NCBI GenBank assembly: GCA_029213045.1
Contig: JARGPN010000009.1
Location: 248,001 to 312,000 of the forward strand
From: Alcanivoracaceae bacterium
Lineage (GTDB): Bacteria; Pseudomonadota; Gammaproteobacteria; Pseudomonadales; Alcanivoracaceae
DNA length: 64,000 nucleotides
Direction of reading: 5' to 3'
Below the pieces are notes generated by a model that was given only the letters and a program-made list of their open reading frames with translations, had not been told where the DNA came from and did no database searches. Of the stretch, positions 27,705 to 38,116 are shown one piece after another. How positions within the stretch are numbered: position 1 is the stretch's first letter; each line of letters starts with the position of its first letter. The position numbers and the translations under genes are program-made.

Positions 27705-28364
27705 ATGAAAAGCCTACGACTAACCCTTTGGGTTCCTTTATTTCTTTCTTTGAGTGGACACGCCGCAGCATACCAAGACGATCTGCAGCCGCCTGACGTC
27801 ACCATATATGCAGAGCTGCACGGTGTGCGCAGTGACTTCTCCGATTTCGGTGCTGACAAACAAGACGGCTGGCGCGGCCGTGTCGGCTTAGAACTTAATG
27901 ATTCAAATTTAGGACGCTGGAAGTGGCGCATTGAAGGTGGCCTCAACCAATTTGGTGAAAGCGACCAAGAGTATTCCTCCACTACGTCCGGCGGTTCATC
28001 CCCTGGAGTGTTTGCCACCACCAGAACCACCAACGAATCAACGCGTATCAACGGCTTTGAATTTGGCGCACGTTTATACGATGGCGAAATGTTTTATCTG
28101 CGTACAGGCGCGATGATTTATAGCCAAAAAATAAATCGCGACATCACGATTACCGAGCGAGACTTTACCGGCAATATCGTTAACACCCCCTACAAGCTAA
28201 CCCCCGACTCCGACAGCAAAAGCGGCTTTGCGCCGTACGCGGGTGTGGGCATCGAATTTCCCTTTATCGATGAATCCGCAAAAATCTTGCTCGAATATAA
28301 TTACTACATCATTGATACAACCAAACTCGATAATTTGGCCCTAGGCTTTCAGTTCCGCTTTTAA
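27705..28364 (+). CDS. Small outer-membrane beta-barrel protein
   Basis: 219 aa with signal peptide (LWVPLFLSLSGHAAA, cleavage near residue 22) and alternating amphipathic strands: RGRVGLELND, WKWRIEGGLNQFG, NGFEFGARLY, EMFYLRTGAMIYSQ, KILLEYNYYIID. It ends in LGFQFRF with the terminal Phe recognised by BamA. The size suits an eight-stranded OmpW/OmpX/OmpA-like barrel. No named family recognised; function unknown. Single gene, terminator 20 bases downstream. Confidence 0.8.
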   Translation: MKSLRLTLWVPLFLSLSGHAAAYQDDLQPPDVTIYAELHGVRSDFSDFGADKQDGWRGRVGLELNDSNLGRWKWRIEGGLNQFGESDQEYSSTTSGGSSPGVFATTRTTNESTRINGFEFGARLYDGEMFYLRTGAMIYSQKINRDITITERDFTGNIVNTPYKLTPDSDSKSGFAPYAGVGIEFPFIDESAKILLEYNYYIIDTTKLDNLALGFQFRF

Positions 28365-28383
28365 GGCAAATAAGTTGGGCATA

Positions 28384-28420
28384 AAAAAGCCGCCGAAGTG
28401 ACCCACTTAGGCGGCTTTTT
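28384..28420. terminator. Terminator after the beta-barrel gene
   Basis: AAAAAGCCGCC pairs with GGCGGCTTTTT; inside, AAGTG pairs with CACTT, leaving a small loop. A and T tracts on both sides make it bidirectional between the barrel gene and convergent purU. Confidence 0.9.
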
Positions 28421-28479
28421 CGTTCTAGGTTTCGCAATATTCGCCCCCTCATCAGGCAGGTGAATCAGCTGCATTAAGG

Positions 28480-29352
28480 TTACTTCACAAATACCACCGT
28501 TTTGGTACCGTCTACGATCACGCGATCTTCCAAATGCCATTTCACTGCCCGCAGTAACACACTGCGCTCAACATCCTGGCCCAGCGATTTTAAATCAGCC
28601 GCGGAATGACGATGAGAAACTCTCTGCACATTCTGCTCAATGATTGGGCCTTGATCTAAATCGTCAGTCACATAGTGGCTGGTAGCACCAATCAATTTAA
28701 CGCCCTTCTCCCAGGCTTGCAGATAGGGGTTTGCACCGACAAATGCAGGCAGAAAGGAATGATGGATATTAATAATTTGATGCGGAAAATGAGAGACGAA
28801 GTCTGGCGTCAGAATTTGCATGTATCGCGCCAACACGATGACATCGACCTTACCTTCCAATAACGACACCATTTGCGCATAAGCATCGGCTTTATTTTCC
28901 GACGTTACCGGCACATGGTGATACGGAATACCAAAACGCTCTACTTCCCCGCGCAAATCTTCATGGTTACTGATAACCATTGGAATCGTCGCTGCCAAAT
29001 CGCCACGCATGGTGCGCCACAGCAATTCCATTAAGGCATGATCATGCTTGGACACCAGAATTGCCATGCGCTTTTTATCGCGAGCATAGGTTAAACGCCA
29101 ATCCATTTCATATTCGGCTGCAACGCGCGCGCGAAAGTTTCTTTCCAGAGCGTCTAACGAACAATCCAAACCCGGCGTTTGAAATTCCAAACGCAGAAAA
29201 AACTTTCCGTCTTGCGACTCGCTTGAGTGCTGATCGAAGTCGGTAATATTGGCGCCGTGATGATATAAAAATGTACTGACGGCACTAATAATGCCTGGCT
29301 GATCTGGGCACGTTATCAGTAGTCGTGCCGTCGTTGATTCCCCATCGACCAT
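28480..29352 (-). CDS. purU: Formyltetrahydrofolate deformylase PurU
   Basis: 290 aa. N-terminal ACT domain (about 8-85, [18 protein letters not shown]) and C-terminal formyltransferase-type hydrolase (about 95-285) with [18 protein letters not shown] and [11 protein letters not shown], which hold the catalytic Asn, His and Asp of the family. It releases formate from 10-formyl-THF, balancing the one-carbon pool. Its ATG overlaps the stop of the AraC regulator gene by one base, so it is translated from the regulator's transcript. Confidence 0.95.
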   Translation of the reverse strand: MVDGESTTARLLITCPDQPGIISAVSTFLYHHGANITDFDQHSSESQDGKFFLRLEFQTPGLDCSLDALERNFRARVAAEYEMDWRLTYARDKKRMAILVSKHDHALMELLWRTMRGDLAATIPMVISNHEDLRGEVERFGIPYHHVPVTSENKADAYAQMVSLLEGKVDVIVLARYMQILTPDFVSHFPHQIINIHHSFLPAFVGANPYLQAWEKGVKLIGATSHYVTDDLDQGPIIEQNVQRVSHRHSAADLKSLGQDVERSVLLRAVKWHLEDRVIVDGTKTVVFVK

Positions 29353-30365
29353 TACATCACTCCAAAATGCTCACGCCGGTACTGTGACGGCGTTTTCCCT
29401 GTCCACTTTTTAAATGCCCGATGAAATGAGCTGGCCTCACTGAATCCCATCAGCAGCGCAATTTCATCGATAGAGAGTTCAGGTTTAGATAAGTAATAAA
29501 TTGACGCTTCTTTGCGCAATGAATCTTTAATTTCTTGGTAGCTGGTGTTCGCATCTTTTAAGCGACGACGCAAAGTTTGCGGTGTCATATTGAGCTTTTC
29601 GCAAACCTCGGAAAAATCCGGGAAATTATTACCGTACTCTTTTGAAATAATGGCTCGAATTTGCGCAGGCAGCCCCACGTTGTGAACGTTGCCTTCCCAC
29701 AACTGCGTTAACGAGTCCTTCAGAAACCGCGACAGCGAGATTTCATTTTGCACCAGCGGTAAATCCAAATAATCCGCCGAAAAGATAATGCGGTTTAGAT
29801 CACGGTCGTATTCCACCGGACATTCAAACTGCGAGCGATATTCATCATCAATGCCGCGCGAAAAATCCAACTCAATGGATTCAGGCTCAATGGCCTTACC
29901 GACGAGCCAACTCATAAAGCGCAGCGACAAAAAGATCATCGCCTCAATAATTGCTTCACGAAAATCCAAACGATCACTCGCCTGTACTCGAAGCTCCGCC
30001 GTGTCCTCGTTGCGCACCAGCGCGGAGTGTAAATCAAGATCGAACAATTCATAAAAGCGCAAGCCGCGCTCAACCGCTTTTTCTAAGTTGGCACAGTTAA
30101 TCACCGCGTGCGCCATCATACTAAAGGTGCCCGGCTTAGACTTGCGTCCTTGGCCAAAACCTAGAAACTCGTCTTGCGTTTGCTGCATCACCATCAGCAT
30201 CAGCTTTAAGAACGTATCGCGCTCAATACGCGCCGTTGAATCTTCTAGCGTAGTCCGCGAAATCCCCAAGTCTGCCAGCAAAGCCGGAATATCTGCACCG
30301 GAGCGCGCAGCCCCCTGCAAAACTTTAATGACCTGTCCTATCGCTATGCTATTGCGATGCTTCAT
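29352..30365 (-). CDS. AraC-family regulator (OruR/VirS-type), coupled to purU
   Basis: 337 aa. The N-terminal 'arabinose-binding' type ligand domain (about 20-210) has [20 protein letters not shown], a pattern of regulators of fatty-acid or amino-acid catabolism; the C-terminal double helix-turn-helix (about 235-335) reads [18 protein letters not shown], then [20 protein letters not shown] and [10 protein letters not shown]. It diverges from the acyl-CoA dehydrogenase across 312 bases with palindromes, so that gene is its likely target. It also leads the purU transcript. Confidence 0.9.
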   Translation of the reverse strand: MKHRNSIAIGQVIKVLQGAARSGADIPALLADLGISRTTLEDSTARIERDTFLKLMLMVMQQTQDEFLGFGQGRKSKPGTFSMMAHAVINCANLEKAVERGLRFYELFDLDLHSALVRNEDTAELRVQASDRLDFREAIIEAMIFLSLRFMSWLVGKAIEPESIELDFSRGIDDEYRSQFECPVEYDRDLNRIIFSADYLDLPLVQNEISLSRFLKDSLTQLWEGNVHNVGLPAQIRAIISKEYGNNFPDFSEVCEKLNMTPQTLRRRLKDANTSYQEIKDSLRKEASIYYLSKPELSIDEIALLMGFSEASSFHRAFKKWTGKTPSQYRREHFGVM

Positions 30366-30503
30366 CCGAAACCCTATGGCTTGAAAACCTGTCGCCCCTA
30401 AATTCCGCAGCGCCCAACAACCGCAGCAAACTGCCGAACTGAGCCATCATCCAACTCAAATCGGAGCCAATGATAATTAATGTCAGGCAAATTGGCACTT
30501 CGT

Positions 30504-30592
30504 GTCATGGCGCGCTCAAACGAGCGTTTGAATAATGCCATGACTTAATAGTCGTGACCTTCTTTATTTCAGGCCGCTTTCTTTCCAGCGGC
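30504..30592. promoter_or_regulatory. Nested palindrome in the AraC / acyl-CoA dehydrogenase divergent region
   Basis: The region 30366-30677 between the two divergent starts holds an outer inverted repeat GTCATGGC (30504-30511) / GCCATGAC (30537-30544) enclosing an inner one TCAAACG / CGTTTGA (30516-30522 / 30525-30531). A further repeat GCCGCT / AGCGGC lies at 30573-30592, closer to the dehydrogenase. These are candidate operator sites for the AraC protein or another regulator such as a TetR or FadR type. No T tract follows, so a terminator is unlikely. Confidence 0.5.
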
Positions 30593-30677
30593 TAGGCACC
30601 ATCAGCCTAAATCACGGCGGATTATCACGCGAACTCGTCTACACAGCTACTCGACCCTGATCACCACTGGAGCCATC

Positions 30678-31805
30678 ATGAAGCGCGATCTCTTTGAGCA
30701 AGACCACATTATCTTCCGCGACAGCTTCCGCCAATTCTGCGAACGCGAAGTAAGCCCGAACATCGAGCGCTGGACGGAGCAAGGCATCGTTGATCGGGAA
30801 ATTTGGAAGAAAGCTGGTGATAACGGCTTCCTCGCCCCCTTCGTCGACGAACAATACGGCGGCCTCGGCTTAAAAGATTTCCGCTACTCACAGATTATGA
30901 TCGAAGAGCTGGCCCGTACGGGTGATTCGGGCTTCGCCCTGAGCCTGCACAATGATGTGATCGCTCCTTATATCGACACCTACGGCACAGAAGAGCAAAA
31001 AGCCAAGTTCTTACCGGGCGTTGTCAGCGGCGACACCATTCTTGCCATTGGCATGACTGAACCCGGCACAGGCTCTGATCTTCAGGCCATCAAAACAAAC
31101 CTCGAAGATAAAGGCGACCACTACGTACTAAATGGCCAAAAAACCTTTATCTCTAACGGTATCCTCGCCGACCTGGTCATCGTGGCAGCAAAATCTCCAG
31201 AAGGCATTTCACTGGTGCTGGTCGAGCGCGGGATGGAAGGCTTCAGCCGCGGACGCAATCTGAAGAAGATGGGCTTGAAAGCGCAAGACACCGCAGAGCT
31301 GTTCTTTGAAAACGTCATCATTCCTAAGGAAAACCTGCTGGGTCAGCCTGGCATGGGCTTTATCTACATGATGCAAAAGCTCGCGCAGGAGCGCATCGTC
31401 GTAGCCATTGGCGCCATTGCTGGGGCGTGGTTCGCCTTTGATTGCACGCTCGAATACGTCAAAGAGCGCACCGCTTTTGGCAAACCTATCGGCAAGTTCC
31501 AAAATACGCGCTTTAAAATGGCCGAAATGAAAACGGAAATCACCATCGGCCAGCACTTTATCGACAACCTAACCAAGCAACACCTCAACAACGAGCTATC
31601 GCCAGAAGAGGCGTGCATGGCGAAGTATTGGTGCACCGATTTGCTGAACAAGGTGGTAGACGAAGGCGTACAGCTACATGGCGGGTACGGATTTATGTGG
31701 GAATACCCCATTTGCCGCGCCTACGTGGATGCACGCATCTCCCGCATCTTTGCCGGCACCAATGAAATCATGAAAGAAGTCATTGGTCGCGGAATGGGCT
31801 TATAG
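30678..31805 (+). CDS. Acyl-CoA dehydrogenase
   Basis: 375 aa, FAD-dependent first enzyme of a beta-oxidation or branched-chain acyl-CoA route. The flavin motif is IGMTEPGTGSDLQ, the C-terminal four-helix part contains KERTAFGKPIGKFQNTRFK, and the end is RISRIFAGTNEIMKE. The usual catalytic Glu at the YEGT position is Ala here (FAGT), as in long-chain and isovaleryl-CoA dehydrogenases, where the base is a Glu on helix G; E238 in KLAQERIV is the candidate. Substrate is therefore long-chain or branched rather than short-chain. Divergent from its likely AraC regulator. Confidence 0.92.
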   Translation: MKRDLFEQDHIIFRDSFRQFCEREVSPNIERWTEQGIVDREIWKKAGDNGFLAPFVDEQYGGLGLKDFRYSQIMIEELARTGDSGFALSLHNDVIAPYIDTYGTEEQKAKFLPGVVSGDTILAIGMTEPGTGSDLQAIKTNLEDKGDHYVLNGQKTFISNGILADLVIVAAKSPEGISLVLVERGMEGFSRGRNLKKMGLKAQDTAELFFENVIIPKENLLGQPGMGFIYMMQKLAQERIVVAIGAIAGAWFAFDCTLEYVKERTAFGKPIGKFQNTRFKMAEMKTEITIGQHFIDNLTKQHLNNELSPEEACMAKYWCTDLLNKVVDEGVQLHGGYGFMWEYPICRAYVDARISRIFAGTNEIMKEVIGRGMGL

Positions 31806-31955
31806 AAACTGAATTAATGCCTCTCGCAAGGCGCTTCGCGGAAACCTATTCATGTCCGCCGAGCGCCTGACCAAGGCTTCGAGACGGCAAATATATAATT
31901 TTGTAATAACTTTGTGATTCATCCCTTGCCGGATTTCTGCTTAAGGGTAGACTCC

Positions 31956-32327
31956 GTGTCTATGAATGTACTTATTGTCGAAGACAACAAGCCTGTCAGC
32001 CTACTGATTTCTCGTATTGCAGAGGAATCGGGGCACAGCTACTTTATCGCCGCCGACGGCGAGCTGGCCTTACGTCTATACAGCCAGCGTGACATTGACC
32101 TTGTCATTGTCGACGTCGAATTGCCGGGCATAGACGGCTATCAAGTGGCTCGCGAAATTCGCAATCACTGCACACAAATTCCAATTGTGGTGATTTCAGG
32201 TAATCAAGGAGAGTCTTGGCATCAGCAGGCTATAGACGCCGGCGCAAATGAATTCTTGCCGAAGCCAGTACGCCCTTCTTCGCTACAATCATTGTTGCAA
32301 CGCTATCTGGCGACCAGTCTGACATAG
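31956..32327 (+). CDS. Single-domain CheY-like response regulator
   Basis: About 123 aa, receiver domain only, with no output domain. The start is either GTG at 31956 or ATG at 31962, which gives MNVLIVEDN. Counting from the ATG, the acidic pair is E7/D8, the phospho-acceptor is D51 in VIVDVELPG, the Thr/Ser switch is in VVISGN, and the lysine is K101 in LPKPVRPSS. No histidine kinase lies nearby, so its partner is elsewhere. Such proteins act as phospho-relays or modulators. Confidence 0.88.
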   Translation: MSMNVLIVEDNKPVSLLISRIAEESGHSYFIAADGELALRLYSQRDIDLVIVDVELPGIDGYQVAREIRNHCTQIPIVVISGNQGESWHQQAIDAGANEFLPKPVRPSSLQSLLQRYLATSLT

Positions 32328-32374
32328 CGTCACAGCATGACCTAGCGCGTCCAGATCATCACGTCAGAAAATCG

Positions 32375-32590
32375 TTAAGACGTAGTGGACGTTGGCTTAA
32401 GGCCAAAATTTTCTTTTTCTCGTAAATCACGCAGATACATCATTAGCTCCTGCTCCGCGTCTTCGCGAGAGTCAAAAGGCCCGCCAATAGTGTTTTCTCG
32501 CGTGGTGTAATACCACTTATTCCCCTCATTAAAAAAACGCTGAGAGCGAAACCAAGACTTGGTTGTCCCGTCTTTCTCACGTTGATCCAT
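32375..32590 (-). CDS. DUF6316-type small protein
   Basis: 71 aa, soluble, charged. The core is WFRSQRFFNEGNKWYYTTRE followed by GGPFDSREDAEQELMMYLRD. This matches the pattern of small conserved proteins annotated DUF6316 in Pseudomonas and relatives, with no known function. The GGPF-x-EDA segment resembles the GYF-like substrate-binding folds only superficially. It is convergent with the response regulator. Confidence 0.75.
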   Translation of the reverse strand: MDQREKDGTTKSWFRSQRFFNEGNKWYYTTRENTIGGPFDSREDAEQELMMYLRDLREKENFGLKPTSTTS

Positions 32591-32863
32591 GGCACTTTCC
32601 TCTTCTATTTATCTTCTTCCGTGAAGGTATTATCGCTTGAGCGCTTCTTTGCAGAGGACGCTGTCCCAACACATACGCCTTCGCCGCCGTCCCACACAAA
32701 GCGGCAAATTACCGGTATGTCGTAACTCGTTCATATTCGAAAATATCACTCTCTTCCTCTATTTGACCAGTTGCAGAGAAAGCGGGCCGACAAGCGGCCA
32801 TACCCCACGCCCCTGAGGACAAACAATATCATTTATTTTCAATAACTTGGCGGAGCTCATCGC

Positions 32864-32891
32864 TTGCATTTGCGCTTTTTCTAGCTACACT
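32864..32891 (+). promoter_or_regulatory. Possible sigma-70 promoter in the 32.6-33.0 kb gap
   Basis: TTGCAT (32864-32869), 16 bases, then TACACT (32886-32891). It would drive the small membrane protein gene from 33000. The rest of the 409-base gap (32591-32999) shows no gene or repeat. Confidence 0.35.
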
Positions 32892-32999
32892 CCGAACGAC
32901 TTTTTCGACGTTGAAATCGCTCGCTGATCGCCGTCAAACGATGTGCGTTTACCCCCTTCGCCGCGAGCAAAGGCCAAATTAAGAATGGAGTCTTACCCT

Positions 33000-33368
33000 A
33001 TGGAAATGGAAATCAGCCCTGCCCTCGCCGCATTTCTAGGCACCGTTTTGGGTGCCATACTTGGCGGCGCCATTAGCTTTTTACTTAATGCGCAGCAGCA
33101 TCGTTATCAACTCAGCGCACTGCGAGAGCAAAACAAAGTGGATTTTATGGCGGAAGAGACCGCCAAGCACTTCTTAAGCCATAAGAGCTACACAGACCGG
33201 TCCTTCGATACTTTACAAAAACATCTTGGCGGATTTAGTAGCGATGAACTTCGCAAGATACTTGTACGTGCAGGGGCAATTCGAACCTACCGTGACGATG
33301 GCAGTGAATGGTGGCGTTTGTTGTCGCGCATGGATGAATATATTCAAAATAAAAACGTGCGCGACTAA
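33000..33368 (+). CDS. Small single-span membrane protein, 122 aa
   Basis: The start is placed at ATG 33000 because GGAG at 32987-32990 is nine bases upstream. One N-terminal membrane helix (about 8-28) rich in Gly and Ala (LAAFLGTVLGAILGGAISFL), then a basic coiled segment and a cytoplasmic part containing RSFDTLQKHLGGFSSDELRK and SEWWRLLSRMDEY. The latter looks like a small winged-helix domain (helix, turn, AGAIRTYRDDGSEWW). Family not recognised. Confidence 0.62.
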   Translation: MEMEISPALAAFLGTVLGAILGGAISFLLNAQQHRYQLSALREQNKVDFMAEETAKHFLSHKSYTDRSFDTLQKHLGGFSSDELRKILVRAGAIRTYRDDGSEWWRLLSRMDEYIQNKNVRD

Positions 33369-33443
33369 ATTGAAGCAAGGCAACGCATTAGGCGTCTATG
33401 ACGTTGCCTTTAAACATTCGCATAGATACTGCCTAGCGGATCG

Positions 33444-34208
<765 letters not shown>

Positions 34209-34273
34209 AGTCTCTCCTTGCCTCTTTTTTTTACAAATATCCGCCTAGCGACTAAAGCTTCATGGCACGTCAA

Positions 34274-35299
34274 TTACTCACCAGCAATAATCGCCGCACC
34301 TAACGCGGCCAGCACGGCTGTTTGACGCCCAGTTTCCAATGCACGCTCGTTTGATGCATTACCATCGAGTGCACGGCGCATCACACCTTGGCATATCGCA
34401 GCAAGTCGAAAAAAACTAAATGCCAGATAGAATTCCCAATTCTCGATGGTTGTAATATTTCGCAGCATACAATATTGCGCCACAATCTGTTCTTCTTCAG
34501 GCAGACCTAGCGCAGAACGATCAAGCCCTGCAAGACCACGAGGAAAACCGGACACGGGCAAACGCAAACACATACACAGGTAAGCCAAATCTGCTAACGG
34601 ATGCCCTACTGTTGATAACTCCCAGTCCAATACCGCTTTTATGGAGGCATGCTCTTTTGCGAAGATAAAATTGTCTAATCTAAAGTCACCGTGAATTAAA
34701 CTTACCTGCCCGTCATCCGACGGCATATTCCTTGGCAGCCAATCGAGCAACACTTCCATATCAGCAAGGCGTTCCGTTTCCGCGGCACGATACTGCTTAC
34801 TCCAGCGACCAATTTGACGCTCAAAATAATTTCCCGGTTTGCCGTAGTCCGCTAGCCCCACTTTATTCACATCAACATTGTGCAACGCGGCTAACACCCG
34901 CACCAATTCCGTAAAAATCGGCGCCCGCTCCGCGGCGGCTAGTTCCGGCAATGCGGGATCCCAAAATATGCGTCCCGCTTCATAGCTCATCACATAGAAC
35001 ATACTGCCGATAATGTCATCGCTCTCGCAAAGCAAAAGTGGCTTTGCGACGGGAACATCACTGCCATGTAATGCCCGAAGTACACTAAACTCTCGGTCCA
35101 CGGCATGTGCAGAAGCAAGCAGCTGACCGTGCGGCTTACGACGCAACACATACTGACCGCTCGACGCCGTCAGCAAAAAGGTTGGGTTCGACTGGCCGCC
35201 CGAGAACTTCTCCGCAGACAAAGGCCCTTTAAATCCAGCAAGATTCTTCTGCAAATAGGCTTCAAGCGACGCCGTATTCATATCAGCCACATCACTCAT
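34274..35299 (-). CDS. APH-family phosphotransferase (ACAD10/11 kinase-like)
   Basis: 341 aa. Protein-kinase-like fold with GGQSNPTFLL and YVLRRKPHG (Lys for ATP), the catalytic Brenner motif LIHGDFRLDNFIF and the metal-binding VLDWELSTVGHPLADLAYL. This is the family fused to an acyl-CoA dehydrogenase in human ACAD11 and encoded by lvaA in the levulinate pathway of Pseudomonas putida; it phosphorylates the 4-hydroxy group of 4-hydroxyacyl-CoA. The dehydrogenase-like partner is the gene immediately upstream, separated by 27 bases. Confidence 0.85.
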   Translation of the reverse strand: MSDVADMNTASLEAYLQKNLAGFKGPLSAEKFSGGQSNPTFLLTASSGQYVLRRKPHGQLLASAHAVDREFSVLRALHGSDVPVAKPLLLCESDDIIGSMFYVMSYEAGRIFWDPALPELAAAERAPIFTELVRVLAALHNVDVNKVGLADYGKPGNYFERQIGRWSKQYRAAETERLADMEVLLDWLPRNMPSDDGQVSLIHGDFRLDNFIFAKEHASIKAVLDWELSTVGHPLADLAYLCMCLRLPVSGFPRGLAGLDRSALGLPEEEQIVAQYCMLRNITTIENWEFYLAFSFFRLAAICQGVMRRALDGNASNERALETGRQTAVLAALGAAIIAGE

Positions 35300-35326
35300 G
35301 GAATAATTTCGCCTTCCGTCTTTTTA

Positions 35327-36541
35327 TTATTTACCGCCATAACGTTTCGCTAATAAACGGCCCAGCTGCATCATATGCACCTGATCCGGTCCATCCGCGA
35401 GGCGCACCGTGCGCGCGTAGTTATAGGCTTCTGCAAGAAAATAATCTTCCGTCAGGCCGCCCGCGCCATGCATTTGCATCGCACGATCAATCACATCGCA
35501 GGCCATATTGGGCGCAACAATTTTAATGGACGCAATGAGATCTAAGGCGTCTTTGTTGCCGACCTTATCCATTTGGTCTGCGGCTTTTAACGTTAACAAA
35601 CGGGCCTGCTCAATCTCGCAAAAGCTGCGCGCAAGATCCTCGCGTACAGATTGATGCTCGCTGAGTTTTTTACCAAAGGTAGTGCGTTGCTCAACTCGAC
35701 GGCATGCTGCTTCCAAAGCGCGCTGCGCCAAACCGATCAAACGCATGCAGTGGTGAATACGGCCCGGCCCCAAACGGCCTTGCGCAATTTCAAAGCCACG
35801 TCCTGGGCCGAGCAAGATATTCTCGGCGGGTACGCGTACTTGATCAAAATGCAATTCCGCATGGCCTAGCGGCGGATCGTCATACCCCAGCGTGCTTAAC
35901 GGCCGAACCACTTTCAGACCGGGAGAATCCATCGGCACTAATATTTGCGACTGCTGCGCGTGCCGGTTTTCGTTCTGCGGATCTGTTTTGCCCATCACAA
36001 TAAGAATTTTACAGGCGCTGTTCATCGCACCGGTAATAAACCACTTGCGACCATTAATTACATATTCATCACCATCACGCGTAATGGAAAGCGAAATATT
36101 AGTGGCATCAGACGAAGCAACATCGGGTTCCGTCATCGCAAAACCAGACCGAATTTCACCTGCCAATAAGGGCGTTAACCATTGCTTTTTCTGCGCCTCA
36201 GAACCGTATGTGGCCAGCACCTCCATATTACCCGTGTCCGGCGCGTTGCAGTTAAACACCTCCGGCGCCCACAACACTTTGCCCATGATCTCGGCCAAGG
36301 GGGCATATTCCAAGTTATTTAATCCCGCCCCATGCTCAGAACTTGGCGAAAAAAGATTCCACAAACCCGCATCCCGCGCCTTTCGCTTCAGCTCTGCCAT
36401 AAAAGGCGGCGAGCTCCATCTGTCGTCAGCTGTTTTGAAATAGTCGTGATAAGTTTTCTCAAGCGGATAAACATGCTCATCCATAAATGCGTTCAGTCTC
36501 TCTATAAAAGATTGAACGCGTTCGCTATGCTGAAAATTCAT
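35327..36541 (-). CDS. Acyl-CoA dehydrogenase family protein (ACAD10/11-like)
   Basis: 404 aa. Flavin motif [53 protein letters not shown], and [19 protein letters not shown] near the end. An Asp replaces the YEGT glutamate, as in ACAD10/11, whose reaction eliminates phosphate from 4-phosphoacyl-CoA instead of simple dehydrogenation. With the kinase downstream this gives a route for 4-hydroxy fatty acids or levulinate-like acids. First gene of its unit. Confidence 0.87.
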   Translation of the reverse strand: MNFQHSERVQSFIERLNAFMDEHVYPLEKTYHDYFKTADDRWSSPPFMAELKRKARDAGLWNLFSPSSEHGAGLNNLEYAPLAEIMGKVLWAPEVFNCNAPDTGNMEVLATYGSEAQKKQWLTPLLAGEIRSGFAMTEPDVASSDATNISLSITRDGDEYVINGRKWFITGAMNSACKILIVMGKTDPQNENRHAQQSQILVPMDSPGLKVVRPLSTLGYDDPPLGHAELHFDQVRVPAENILLGPGRGFEIAQGRLGPGRIHHCMRLIGLAQRALEAACRRVEQRTTFGKKLSEHQSVREDLARSFCEIEQARLLTLKAADQMDKVGNKDALDLIASIKIVAPNMACDVIDRAMQMHGAGGLTEDYFLAEAYNYARTVRLADGPDQVHMMQLGRLLAKRYGGK

Positions 36542-36637
36542 GATGCCTCGCTACACTTAATTTAGGCTGGCTATTTCCCACACGTGTTTCACAACGAGGG
36601 GGCAGAAAATTATTCTGGCGACATTAGGTTGAATGAG

Positions 36638-36830
36638 GGCTGTATCGCTTGCAGGAAAGCTCCCACAAAGTACAAAAACACACACCCCACATGACACAAA
36701 TCTCGGCCAACGTGGGAGCTTGCCTGCAAGCGATACAGCCCCAATTAAAAACCAAGCCGCCAGCAATCAGACCAGAAAGCGAGGGGCCTTAGTGTTTTCG
36801 AAGCACTACCTCGTGCAAATAAGCGCCCAC
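36638..36830. repeat. REP doublet (REPIN), copy A, with a degenerate extra arm
   Basis: Left arm 36638-36666 and right arm 36712-36740 are 29-base inverted repeats (core GTGGGAGCTTGCCTGCAAGC) with one mismatch and a 45-base spacer. A tail follows (with CCGCCAGCAATCAG) and leads into a degenerate left arm at 36807-36830. It resembles the REP doublets of pseudomonads, mobilised by a RAYT transposase that is not in this window. It sits between two 5'/3' gene ends in the 460-base gap 36542-37003. Confidence 0.85.
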
Positions 36831-36940
36831 AAAGACAATTAACCTTAATGTATCGCATTTTTTCTTGCTGATTCATCCTAGAGGGATTGGTCTAAATGTC
36901 TACCATTTGGCGAGTGCAGAACCCGCAGAAGTGTAAAGGC

Positions 36941-36967
36941 AAAAAAAAGCCCCAGCATGGCTGGGGC
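36941..36967 (-). terminator. Terminator of the PF10118-type protein gene
   Basis: On the minus strand GCCCCAGC, CAT loop and GCTGGGGC form an 8-bp GC stem followed by eight T residues. It lies 37 bases after the stop at 37004. Confidence 0.9.
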
Positions 36968-37003
36968 AACTTCTATCGCTCTCTCAAATTCACTTATCGA
37001 ACA

Positions 37004-37927
37004 TCAGTGCGGCAAACCTTGTGCTAACTCCGGCTTATTCAGCATCTTCGCTAGCTGTTTCAATCCAGCATCACGAAGATGCTTCTTGTCTCTCTTGGCA
37101 GGATGAAAGTCCCGCTTGAAATATGCCAAATACGCAGGACGCAGTTGATTCAACCACCCCTTCCGACCAATCAACCAGCTGATGCCACTGCGCACAGCCT
37201 TCCAATCAGTTTTATCATCCATTTCACGGCGTAATTGAATGTAGTGGAAGATAGTAAAGCCAAGAAACTCCACCGTCGTCATGGCCATTTCACTGGTGCG
37301 CACCCAGTAGTTATCCACTTGATCTTGGAAGACATCAAACGCTACAGACTTGTGTTCACTTTCCTCTACCGCGTGCCACATCCATAAGGGCACAAGGCGC
37401 TCATCCATGCCTTCAATAAATTCAGGGTTTTCGAGAATTAATTCAGCCAGCATCGCGGTGAAGTGTTCAAGCGCACAAGTTTTCGCCAAACGGCGCGCCG
37501 GAGAAAGACGTTTTTCCTGCCAGCGAATACCGTTGTAGACGAACTTTTCTACGATATCTGTTGGAATGCCCTTGTCGCGTAAAAAGGCGTTAAAGACTTC
37601 ATGCTCATTGCCATGATGCGCTTCCTGACCGATAAAGCCTTTCACTTCTTCTTTTAGCTTTTTGCTGGTCAGCGCATTTTGGTAGTGGCGGACGGAACGG
37701 ACGAAGAAACGCTCACCTTCTGGGAAGGTCGACGACAACGCCGTCAGCAAAATCGTTTTAAATTGATCGTCGGCAAACCAATAGCGATTGATCGCGGGAT
37801 CGAATTCAAAATCCATCCGCCGTGGCTGAATGTCACTCTCATTGATTTTCTTAGCGTCAACCTTCTTAGGGTTACGTTTTTTTGGTTGATCCGAATTATT
37901 CGGAATGGCATTTGCTTTCGCGTTCAT
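37004..37927 (-). CDS. PF10118-type metal-dependent hydrolase
   Basis: 307 aa from the ATG opening MNAKANAIPNNS at 37927; the 42 codons upstream look non-coding. It has a basic N-terminal 35 residues, then a helical domain with metal-ligand-like residues: FIGQEAHHGNEHEVF, CALEHFTAMLAEL and WHAVEESEHKSVAFDVF, that is the E, ExxH spacing of ferritin-like di-iron proteins. The family is annotated 'metal-dependent hydrolase' but biochemical proof is thin; a di-iron oxygenase role is a fair alternative. It lies downstream of the patatin gene with 189 bases between coding parts. Confidence 0.78.
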   Translation of the reverse strand: MNAKANAIPNNSDQPKKRNPKKVDAKKINESDIQPRRMDFEFDPAINRYWFADDQFKTILLTALSSTFPEGERFFVRSVRHYQNALTSKKLKEEVKGFIGQEAHHGNEHEVFNAFLRDKGIPTDIVEKFVYNGIRWQEKRLSPARRLAKTCALEHFTAMLAELILENPEFIEGMDERLVPLWMWHAVEESEHKSVAFDVFQDQVDNYWVRTSEMAMTTVEFLGFTIFHYIQLRREMDDKTDWKAVRSGISWLIGRKGWLNQLRPAYLAYFKRDFHPAKRDKKHLRDAGLKQLAKMLNKPELAQGLPH

Positions 37928-38116
37928 AAACGTCGAGCTCCCGTCTGTCTCTCCATGCCTAAAGCATGACTGGAGTAATGACTCGCCGTGAGGTCTCGCC
38001 GTGCCATTAGAAAATCTGTGCAAACGAAAGGATGGCCCAAACTGACCGCACAAAAAGGCTACGTTCGCTCAGTCAGACACGAAATGCCGGCAGCGCGCCG
38101 GCTGTGGGGCCGCACA

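Noticed and set aside
37928-38053. Longer N-terminus of the PF10118 protein beginning MCGQFGPSF
   Set aside because: The added residues look non-coding and the ATG at 37927 starts a conserved-looking basic leader.
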